Source: Chitinophaga oryziterrae (lineage in GTDB: Bacteria > Bacteroidota > Bacteroidia > Chitinophagales > Chitinophagaceae). Taken from it: a stretch of DNA of 64,000 nucleotides. Every line of letters starts with the position of its first letter. The stretch's first letter is position 1. The stretch spans positions 43,789-107,788 of the forward strand of contig NZ_WRXO01000014.1 in assembly GCF_009758125.1 (NCBI RefSeq), written 5' to 3'. Positions 37,133-44,360 of the stretch are shown here, in pieces. The translations under genes were made by a program, and so were the position numbers. Under the pieces are notes generated by a model. It saw only the letters and a program-made list of their open reading frames with translations, was not told the origin of the DNA and did not search any database.

Positions 37133-37501
37133 TTACTGAGGCATACCATGAGAGATCCAGCAATTGATAGAATCGCGCGTTGACTGCGCCAGTTTAGGAG
37201 ATGAGCCCGGCGGCATGTCCGCAGTAGCGCTAGTAACACGTTCACGGAAAATAGCCTCGTTGGTAACGATGTAAGACTTGAGCCCATCGTAAGTAGTAAA
37301 GTTGGTAGATGCCGTAGAACCGGTCCCTTTGTGACATCTGTTGGTACAGTTAACAGCAACAACAGTCAGTACATAAGAAGAAGTAATAACAGCAGTGTCA
37401 CAGGCATTGACAGTAATTCCCGGGTCAGGAGCTGGGGCATGTTCTGCCGTACAACCATACACCAGCAGACATAGCAGTGCAGGCAACAGTAAAGTTTTCA
37501 T
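37133..37501 (-). CDS. Cytochrome c-like lipoprotein with unusual haem motif
   Basis: A 122-residue lipoprotein (lipobox LVYGC, Cys17). The mature part has the pattern of small Bacteroidota cytochrome-like proteins (VNCTNRCHKGTG near the start, NCWISHGMPQ at the end). The haem-type motif is CTNRCH, with three residues between the cysteines where cytochromes c normally have two. I chose the start at 37501 because the longer reading hides the lipoprotein signal. It leads the YceI-DUF5777 transcript. Haem binding is likely but not certain. Confidence 0.75.
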   Translation of the reverse strand: MKTLLLPALLCLLVYGCTAEHAPAPDPGITVNACDTAVITSSYVLTVVAVNCTNRCHKGTGSTASTNFTTYDGLKSYIVTNEAIFRERVTSATADMPPGSSPKLAQSTRDSINCWISHGMPQ

Positions 37502-37650
37502 AGGTCTCTCTTTTTGTTGACACAGGTTACAGGAACCTGTCGGATTAATAAATATGGTTATTCTGATTCTGATAAGAACGCTTAGTGTAAATTTAAAGTA
37601 TATAGTAAATAAATAATATTTTGATTTTAGCAATTCTCTTCTATGTACAC

Positions 37651-37680
37651 TTGTTCAACTCATGGAATTTGATACTTTTG
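37651..37680 (+). promoter_or_regulatory. Promoter of murF
   Basis: TTG at 37651-37653 and TACTTTTG at 37673-37680 are 19 bases apart, matching the Bacteroidota -33/-7 spacing. The expected transcription start falls at or next to the murF start codon at 37686, so the mRNA may be leaderless. Confidence 0.55.
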
Positions 37681-37685
37681 TTTCT

Positions 37686-38954
37686 ATGAACATAGATCAG
37701 CTGTACGATATTTATAAGAAACACACATCTATTCAGACAGACACCCGCCAGTTAAAAGCAGGAGATCTGTTCTTTGCCCTCAAAGGACCTAACTTCAATG
37801 GTAACACTTATGCTGCTGCTGCCCTGGAAAAAGGGGCTGCTTTTGCAGTCATAGATGAAGCAGCATATTTTACACAACCGGATAAAATGATGCTTACGGC
37901 AGATGTGCTGGAAACCTTGCAGCAACTGGCTTTGCGTCACCGGAAGGAGCTGAGGGTCCCCGTTCTTGCCATCACCGGTACCAACGGGAAAACCACTACT
38001 AAGGAACTGGTTAGCGCAGTATTGTCTTCTGCTTTCAGGACCACTGCAACAACCGGTAATCTGAATAATCATATAGGCGTGCCCTTAACCATCCTGCGTA
38101 TTCCTGCAGATGCGGAAATGGCAGTGATAGAAATGGGCGCCAATCATGAACATGAAATAGCTGCATACTGTAAAATAGCCTTGCCCACACACGGTATCAT
38201 CACCAACATTGGCAAAGCACACCTGGAAGGTTTTGGCAGTGAAGAAGGTGTGCGCAGGGCCAAAGGAGAACTCTACGACTTCCTGCGGGACAATGGTGGA
38301 ACAGTATTTTTATACAACGAATATTCCTATTTGCAGGAGATGAGCAAAGGAATAAAAGAAGTGATAACCTACGGAGAAAAATCCGCAGATTACACAGGAG
38401 AACCACTCGCAGATACCGCACTCCTGGGCGTGAATGTAACAGGCATTGGAACGATATCTACGCAACTGGTAGGTGCGTATAATTTCCCTAACGTAATGGC
38501 CGCAGTGGCAGTAGGCAAATATTTTAATGTACCGGACAACAACATCAGTACGTCCATCGAAGCATACACGCCATCCAATAACCGTTCGCAGGTAATTAAG
38601 AAGGATAGTAATACGATCATCATGGATGCCTACAACGCTAATCCATCCAGCATGAAAGCTGCCATAGAAAACTTTGCAGGTATCAAGGCCGCTAAAAAAG
38701 TGCTTTTATTAGGCGCTATGATGGAACTGGGAGAAGATAGTGTGAAAGAACACCAGGCACTCGCAAATATGCTGCAACGTACACACTGGCATGCAGTAGT
38801 ATTGGTAGGAGGTGATTTCAGTAATATCACGCATCCTTACCTCTATCTGGAAAATGCAGCAGAAACAGCAGCATGGCTGAAGCAGCAACAGTTCACAGAT
38901 ACTTATATTCTGATTAAAGGCTCGAGAAGTATGGGCATGGAAAAGGTAATATAA
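37686..38954 (+). CDS. murF: UDP-N-acetylmuramoyl-tripeptide-D-Ala-D-Ala ligase MurF
   Basis: MurF (422 residues) adds D-Ala-D-Ala to the cytoplasmic peptidoglycan precursor. The P-loop is ITGTNGKTTTKELV, followed by EMGANHEHEIAAYC, the Mur ligase signature. I start it at 37686 (MNIDQLYDIY), since the region before it contains a promoter-like sequence and is not conserved. A second MurF is present fused to alanine racemase at 44361, a common double set in Bacteroidota. Confidence 0.95.
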   Translation: MNIDQLYDIYKKHTSIQTDTRQLKAGDLFFALKGPNFNGNTYAAAALEKGAAFAVIDEAAYFTQPDKMMLTADVLETLQQLALRHRKELRVPVLAITGTNGKTTTKELVSAVLSSAFRTTATTGNLNNHIGVPLTILRIPADAEMAVIEMGANHEHEIAAYCKIALPTHGIITNIGKAHLEGFGSEEGVRRAKGELYDFLRDNGGTVFLYNEYSYLQEMSKGIKEVITYGEKSADYTGEPLADTALLGVNVTGIGTISTQLVGAYNFPNVMAAVAVGKYFNVPDNNISTSIEAYTPSNNRSQVIKKDSNTIIMDAYNANPSSMKAAIENFAGIKAAKKVLLLGAMMELGEDSVKEHQALANMLQRTHWHAVVLVGGDFSNITHPYLYLENAAETAAWLKQQQFTDTYILIKGSRSMGMEKVI

Positions 38955-39324
38955 AAAAAGAGACCTGCAAGTTAAAGAACCCGCAGGTGTTCATAACCTA
39001 TGCCAACTTTAGAGTATTCTAAAAAGATTTGAATATTATTATGGTGTACGGTATTATCGTATTAATTAGTTTGCTTATTTAATTGATGAAGTTTTTTGGT
39101 TTGGCTAATATTGAGTACAACTTAAATAGGTAATAGTCAGGTTTAACGCGTCTTTAACGCTTATACTCCGAGAACATTCCCATCACAATCTTAACAACAA
39201 CGTAACTTTAAAAAAGTTCAAATATTCTTAAAATAGTTTTTCCTTACTAACGTGAAAATTTCCTGTGTCTGCTTTTATATACGCAGGGATATTCCGGACG
39301 GATTTAATTAACTCAAACTTTTTT
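38955..39324. other. Gene-free stretch of 370 bases
   Basis: No coding frame of useful length is seen. Near its left end ACCTGC (38963-38968) pairs with GCAGGT (38983-38988). On the minus strand this hairpin is followed by a T tract and could end transcripts coming from the mce gene. The rest is AT-rich without repeats or a recognisable promoter. Confidence 0.6.
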
Positions 39325-39726
39325 TCAGGATATTTCCTGGCACAATTCGATCAGCACACCATTGGTATTTTTAGGGTGTAAAAAACATACGAGTTTGTTA
39401 TCTGCACCTCGTTTGGGTACCGCCTGCAATAATGTAAAGCCTTCGGCAGACAACCGCTCCATCTCTGCTAAAATATCCGTTACCTCAAAAGCGATATGAT
39501 GCATCCCCTCTCCCTTCTTTTCTAAAAAACGGGCAATCACACTACTCTCACTGGTAGCTTCAAGCAATTCTACCTTTGTATCTCCCTGCCGGAAAAAAGC
39601 GGTTTGTACCTGCTCACTGTCTACTGCTTCCTTTTTATAACACGGGCTGTTCAGTAACTTTTCAAACAGCGGAACAGAAACATCTAACGATTGTACAGCA
39701 ATACCTATATGTTCAACTTTAAGCAT
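39325..39726 (-). CDS. mce: Methylmalonyl-CoA epimerase
   Basis: A 133-residue glyoxalase-fold enzyme that interconverts the two stereoisomers of methylmalonyl-CoA. Motifs EHIGIAVQSLD, MHHIAFEV and FLHPKNTNGVLIELCQ include the metal ligands expected for the family. It stands alone here. A methylmalonyl-CoA mutase B12 subunit is encoded at 55034, so the pathway genes are dispersed. Confidence 0.94.
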   Translation of the reverse strand: MLKVEHIGIAVQSLDVSVPLFEKLLNSPCYKKEAVDSEQVQTAFFRQGDTKVELLEATSESSVIARFLEKKGEGMHHIAFEVTDILAEMERLSAEGFTLLQAVPKRGADNKLVCFLHPKNTNGVLIELCQEIS

Positions 39727-39849
39727 AACAGCAAGTTAGCATTTTTACCTTGCCGGAAGGAACCGCCGGACCGCAAATTTCGTAGATGCTTATAGTCCCT
39801 CTCTATACGCCTATATATATGCCACCGCCAAAAAGAGTTTATTAAGTGT

Positions 39850-39857
39850 TAAATTTG
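39850..39857 (+). promoter_or_regulatory. Candidate -7 element for the cysteine desulfurase gene
   Basis: TAAATTTG, a perfect TAnnTTTG match, ends 24 bases before the start codon. No clear -33 element was found. Confidence 0.45.
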
Positions 39858-39881
39858 GTATAACTATTAATCTCCGTAAAT

Positions 39882-41087
39882 ATGCTAAAGTTGCCCGTTT
39901 ATCTTGATAATAATGCTACAACTCCCTGCGATCCGCGGGTAGTGGAAACAATGCTACCTTATTTCACAGAGATCTTCGGTAATGCTTCCAGTCGCAACCA
40001 TTCCTACGGATGGGCGGCAGAGGCCGCAATAGACCTTGCCCGTGAGCAGGTGGCCGCATTAATAGGCGCTGATCCTAAAGAGATCATCTTCACTTCCGGT
40101 GCTACCGAAGGGGATAACCTGGCGCTGAAAGGTGTTTTTGAGATGTATGCCGACAAAGGCAACCACATCATTACCACTGAAATAGAACACAAAGCAATAC
40201 TGGATACCTGCAAACACCTCGAAAAACTGGGAGCATCCATTACTTACCTGAAAGTGAACCGTGAAGGATTCCCTGATCTAAAGGAACTGGAAGCTGCCAT
40301 CACTCCCAAAACCATTATGGTGGCCATCATGTACGCCAATAATGAAATTGGAGTGATCAACCCCATCCGTGAAATCAGCGCCCTGGCTAAAAAGCATGGT
40401 GTGCTGATGATGAGCGATATCACCCAGGCCGCCGGTAAAGTACCGGTAGATGTGAACCGCGACGGGATAGACCTTGCCACCTTCAGCGCCCATAAGATCT
40501 ATGGCCCTAAAGGCGTTGGCGCTCTCTACGTACGCCGCAAGTCTCCCCGGGTAAAGATAATTGCACAGATAGACGGTGGTGGCCATGAAAGAGGTATGCG
40601 CTCCGGTACTTTAAATGTGACCGGTATTGTAGGGTTTGGCAAAGCCTGTGAAATAATTTTCCAGGAAATGGAAACAGAAGGCAAGCGTTTGTCCATTTTA
40701 CGGAATAAACTGGAAGCTGCCCTGCTGCAACTGGAAGAATCTTATGTAAATGGTTCTACTGCCAATCGCCTGCCTCATGTAAGCAACATTTCCTTTAAAT
40801 ATGTAGAAGGAGACGCGCTGATGATGGGTTTCAACAAAAATATCGCCCTCTCATCCGGCTCCGCCTGTACCTCTGCTTCTCCCGAACCCAGCTATGTTTT
40901 GAAAGGTTTAGGCCTGGGAGACGATCTGGCACACTCTTCGCTTCGTTTTGGGCTGGGACGTTTTACTACTGAAGAAGAAATAGATTTCACTATCCAAACC
41001 GTTACAGATACGGTGAACAAACTACGGACAATCAGCCCCCTCTGGGAAATGTTTAAGGAAGGGGCGGATATGACGGAATATTACTAG
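39882..41087 (+). CDS. iscS: Cysteine desulfurase, IscS type
   Basis: This 401-residue PLP enzyme takes sulfur from cysteine as a persulfide for Fe-S clusters and thiolation. The N-terminus PVYLDNNATTPCDPRV, the PLP lysine in SAHKIYGPKGVGALY and the long active loop SSGSACTSASPEPSYVL with its cysteine are intact. Length is normal for IscS. It is followed after 20 bases by an IscU-like gene. It may also feed molybdopterin or tRNA sulfur transfer in the cell. Confidence 0.95.
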   Translation: MLKLPVYLDNNATTPCDPRVVETMLPYFTEIFGNASSRNHSYGWAAEAAIDLAREQVAALIGADPKEIIFTSGATEGDNLALKGVFEMYADKGNHIITTEIEHKAILDTCKHLEKLGASITYLKVNREGFPDLKELEAAITPKTIMVAIMYANNEIGVINPIREISALAKKHGVLMMSDITQAAGKVPVDVNRDGIDLATFSAHKIYGPKGVGALYVRRKSPRVKIIAQIDGGGHERGMRSGTLNVTGIVGFGKACEIIFQEMETEGKRLSILRNKLEAALLQLEESYVNGSTANRLPHVSNISFKYVEGDALMMGFNKNIALSSGSACTSASPEPSYVLKGLGLGDDLAHSSLRFGLGRFTTEEEIDFTIQTVTDTVNKLRTISPLWEMFKEGADMTEYY

Positions 41088-41107
41088 ACATTTTTATACT
41101 TATACTT

Positions 41108-41536
41108 ATGAGTTATTCGGAAAAAATACTGGATTATTACAACAACCCCAGAAATGCAGGCTCATTGGATAAAACCAACGCCTGCGTGGGGACGGGACTG
41201 GTACATGTGCCGGAGTATATTGAAGTGATCAGGTTGCAGATTCAGGTAAATCCAGCTACCAGCGTTATCACAGACGCAAAATTCAAGACCTTCGGAAGTG
41301 GCGCGGCTATCGCGGTATCTTCACTGGCAACAGAATGGCTGAAATGGAAAACCCTGGATGAAGCAGCTCAGATCGACGACATGTACCTTGTAGAAGAACT
41401 GGACCTTCCACCGGCAAAGATCCACTGCGCAACACTGGTAGAAGAAGCTATCAAAGCAGCTATCAACGACTACAGAACGAAAAACGGTCTGGAAGAGCTG
41501 AAGTTTGAAGAGGTAGAAACAGGCTTCGAAGCTTAA
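41108..41536 (+). CDS. IscU-like scaffold protein lacking most cluster ligands
   Basis: A 142-residue protein that aligns along its length with IscU (YSEKILDYYNNPRNAGSLD, KFKTFGSG, ELDLPPAKIHCATL). The cluster ligands are mostly replaced. Residues 37 and 39, normally Cys and Asp, are Tyr and Glu (VPEYIEV). The second Cys is Ser64 (FGSGAAI). Only His106-Cys107 remain, and an extra Cys26 is present. It is paired with an intact IscS, so it may still bind that enzyme, but it probably cannot hold a normal [2Fe-2S] cluster. The DNA shows no frameshift. Confidence 0.88.
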   Translation: MSYSEKILDYYNNPRNAGSLDKTNACVGTGLVHVPEYIEVIRLQIQVNPATSVITDAKFKTFGSGAAIAVSSLATEWLKWKTLDEAAQIDDMYLVEELDLPPAKIHCATLVEEAIKAAINDYRTKNGLEELKFEEVETGFEA

Positions 41537-41686
41537 ATTTTAGAGTACAAAGTAAATCTTCACGTTATATTTAAAGGCGCCTTTGGATGCCACAGGGGAC
41601 TTTCACCGCCATATTATTTGACTCCATTTATCATATAACACCGTTTATTGCGTTAATCAGCTGGTAATTGATCATTTTTAATTATA

Positions 41687-41694
41687 TATATTTG
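41687..41694 (+). promoter_or_regulatory. Candidate -7 element for gldF
   Basis: TATATTTG matches TAnnTTTG perfectly and ends 17 bases before the gldF start. The nearest TTG is only 16 bases upstream, shorter than usual. Confidence 0.45.
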
Positions 41695-41711
41695 TACTTT
41701 CAGTCATTACT

Positions 41712-42446
41712 ATGCTCGCAATTTTCAAAAAGGAAATTCACCAGTTTTTCAGTAGCATCACAGGTTATGTGGCCATTATCCTTTTTTTGCTGGCTAATGG
41801 ACTCCTATTATTTGTATTCCCCGATACCAGCCTGCTGGACGACGGGTACGCCAACCTGGACCCTCTCTTCAAACTGGCGCCACTGATCTACTTATTACTG
41901 ATCCCCGCCATCACCATGCGCAGTTTCGCCGATGAATTTAAAACCGGCACCCTGGAACTGCTCAGCACCAAACCTCTCAGCTGGTGGCAGATCGTAACCG
42001 GTAAATTCCTGGCAGGCGTACTGGTTGTATTCATCTCCCTGATCCCTACTATCGTTTATTATATCGCTATCCGCCAGCTAAGCGCTAATCCCGCCAGCCT
42101 GGATAACGGAGGTATTGCCGGTTCTTACATAGGACTGTTATTACTGGGCGCCATATTCACCGCTATCGGTGTATGGTCTTCTTCCCTTACTTCTAATTCC
42201 GTAGTAGCTTTCCTCACCGCTATTTTTACCTGTTTCATATTCTATTACGGCTTCGACGCATTCAGCAAATTGCCGGCTTTCACCGGCAGCGCCGACTACT
42301 ACCTGCAAATGGCTGGTATCCAGTCTCATTACACGTCCATCAGCAGGGGCGTCATCGACAGCCGTGACATCGTGTATTTCGTAAGCGTAATCGGGTTAAT
42401 GCTTTACCTGACAAGGTTATCCTTGCAGCGTAGAATATGGGATTAA
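41712..42446 (+). CDS. gldF: Gliding motility ABC transporter permease GldF
   Basis: A 244-residue ABC-2 type permease with six membrane helices. The motif IPAITMRSFADEFKTGTLELLSTKPLSWWQIV is characteristic of GldF. GldF works with GldG and the ATPase GldA in gliding Bacteroidota, though what it transports is unknown. The gldG gene starts immediately after its stop. No gldA is present in the window. Confidence 0.92.
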   Translation: MLAIFKKEIHQFFSSITGYVAIILFLLANGLLLFVFPDTSLLDDGYANLDPLFKLAPLIYLLLIPAITMRSFADEFKTGTLELLSTKPLSWWQIVTGKFLAGVLVVFISLIPTIVYYIAIRQLSANPASLDNGGIAGSYIGLLLLGAIFTAIGVWSSSLTSNSVVAFLTAIFTCFIFYYGFDAFSKLPAFTGSADYYLQMAGIQSHYTSISRGVIDSRDIVYFVSVIGLMLYLTRLSLQRRIWD

Positions 42447-42447
42447 T

Positions 42448-44172
42448 GTGAATAAAACTATCATTGTGGCTACCAACAGAAGGAAACAATATTTACAGCG
42501 TGCTATTATCGTGATAGTTGTGCTGACAGGCATTAACATACTGGCAGCGTTCCTGCATAACCGCTGGGACCTCACCGCCGAAAAAAGATATACGCTCACT
42601 CCACATACCAAACAACTGCTGCGGGACCTGGACAGCACCGTGACGATCGAGGTATTCCTGAAAGGAGACTATCCTGCCAGCTTTAAACAACTGGCACAAT
42701 CCACCCAGGAATTACTGGAAGAGTTCCGCGAATATGGCGGACAACATATCCAGTTCTCCTTCCAGAGCCCCGGTCAGGGCCTCGATGACTCCTCCCGTTT
42801 AGCCTTCCAGCAGTCGCTGGTTGAAAGAGGGATCACCCCATTCAACATGCAGGTACAGGAAGATGCCAGTCAGGGTTACTCCGAAAAACTCATCTTCCCG
42901 GGAGCATTACTGCACTACGGTAATAAAACCATCGGCATCAATCTCCTGAAAAACCAGGGCGGCGCTAATCCGCTGGAAACAATGAACAGCTCCGAGGCAT
43001 TACTGGAATACCAGTTCTCCAGCGCGATCTATCATTTACAACAGAAACAGCAGCCACTGGTGGGTTATATGCTGGGCAACGGGGAACTGCTGGGTGCAGA
43101 AGTATTCAGCGCCCTCACCACCATGCAAAGTAATTACGGGCTGGATACCATCACCTTACAGTATGTATCACATATCCCTAAAGACTTTAATCTCATCATA
43201 TTTGCCAAACCTGTCAGCCGTTTCTCCGATGAGGACAAACTGAAGATAGACCAGTACGTAATGAACGGCGGACGCGTTATGTGGTTCGTAGATGAGCTGA
43301 ACGTCTCTATGGACAGCCTTCAGCACCACGAAACCTATGTAGCGCTTGACCAGGGCCTGAACCTGGAAGATATGCTGTTCAAATATGGGGTACGCATCAA
43401 CCAGGACCTGCTACAGGATATACAATGTGATCAGATTCCACAAATAGTAGGGCATAATGGGAATCAGCCACAGTTTGCACTGGTACCTTTCCCCTATTTT
43501 CCTTTACTGGCTCCTACAGGCGCTCATCCTATCGTAAAAAATATGGACCCTGTACTCAGTCATTTCGCCAGCTCTATCGATACCGTAAAAGGCGGCGATA
43601 TCTCAAAGACCGTCCTGCTCACTACGTCTAACAGCACCCGTGCAGTAGGCGCCCCGGTACAACTGAGCTGGAACGATCTTCGCGTAAAACCGAACGTACG
43701 TCAGTTCACCAGACATAACCTGCCCGTAGCTGTGCTGCTGGAAGGAAAGTTCACTTCCGTATTCCGCAACAGGCTGGACCTGAATGAACAACAGGCGCTG
43801 GAACAGGCCACTGGTACCGCATTTAAAAATAATGCAGACACCATCAACAAGATGATCGTGGTGAGTGATGCAGACATCATCACAAATGCTGTTTCCCAGA
43901 AAGAAGGCCCTTTACAGATGGGCATCAACATGTATAATCCCTCTGTTGTCTTTGCCAACAGGGAATTCCTGCTCAATTCACTGGAATACCTCACCAGCAA
44001 CTCCGGCATTATGGAAGCCCGCAATAAGCAACTGACACTGAGACTGTTAGACGCAGAGAAGGTCAAACAGGAGAAAACAAAGTGGCAGGTTATCTGTTTC
44101 CTTGTTCCTATCGGGATCATATTACTTTTTGCTGCCATCTTCCAGTTTATCAGGCAACGAAAATTTGAGTAG
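42448..44172 (+). CDS. gldG: Gliding motility-associated protein GldG
   Basis: A 574-residue membrane-anchored protein with one N-terminal helix (about 17-38), a large extracytoplasmic domain and one C-terminal helix (about 550-568). Motifs RWDLTAEKRYTLTPHTKQLL, GYMLGNGE and YVMNGGRVMWFVDELNVSMD match GldG and related ABC auxiliary proteins. It begins one base after the gldF stop with GTG, so translation is probably coupled. It completes the gldFG pair. Confidence 0.92.
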   Translation: MNKTIIVATNRRKQYLQRAIIVIVVLTGINILAAFLHNRWDLTAEKRYTLTPHTKQLLRDLDSTVTIEVFLKGDYPASFKQLAQSTQELLEEFREYGGQHIQFSFQSPGQGLDDSSRLAFQQSLVERGITPFNMQVQEDASQGYSEKLIFPGALLHYGNKTIGINLLKNQGGANPLETMNSSEALLEYQFSSAIYHLQQKQQPLVGYMLGNGELLGAEVFSALTTMQSNYGLDTITLQYVSHIPKDFNLIIFAKPVSRFSDEDKLKIDQYVMNGGRVMWFVDELNVSMDSLQHHETYVALDQGLNLEDMLFKYGVRINQDLLQDIQCDQIPQIVGHNGNQPQFALVPFPYFPLLAPTGAHPIVKNMDPVLSHFASSIDTVKGGDISKTVLLTTSNSTRAVGAPVQLSWNDLRVKPNVRQFTRHNLPVAVLLEGKFTSVFRNRLDLNEQQALEQATGTAFKNNADTINKMIVVSDADIITNAVSQKEGPLQMGINMYNPSVVFANREFLLNSLEYLTSNSGIMEARNKQLTLRLLDAEKVKQEKTKWQVICFLVPIGIILLFAAIFQFIRQRKFE

Positions 44173-44241
44173 TAACCAATAAAATAACCCTCTCTACGTT
44201 TTCTAATTGTTTAAGGAGCAATAGTTAAGGTATATTAGACC

Positions 44242-44249
44242 TATATTTG
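44242..44249 (+). promoter_or_regulatory. Candidate -7 element for murF-alr
   Basis: TATATTTG matches TAnnTTTG perfectly. It would give a leader of about 105 bases before the GTG start at 44361. No matching -33 element was seen. Confidence 0.4.
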
Positions 44250-44360
44250 CGCTTGTCAAAAGGCCAATAGATGCCCGGTATATTTATTGTATAGCCATTG
44301 TACTTTGCCCAATCTTGTATCAGGGAACATTAAAATAAGCAGCAAAAAAAAGATTCATTA

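Noticed and set aside
39727..39881. Degenerate 11-bp repeat (TATA-rich units near 39790-39825)
   Set aside because: Units differ in length and sequence; the resemblance to the moa arrays is too weak.
41560..41585. AAAGGCGCCTTT as a terminator of the IscU-like gene
   Set aside because: It is a short palindrome without loop or T tract, so it cannot form a useful terminator hairpin.
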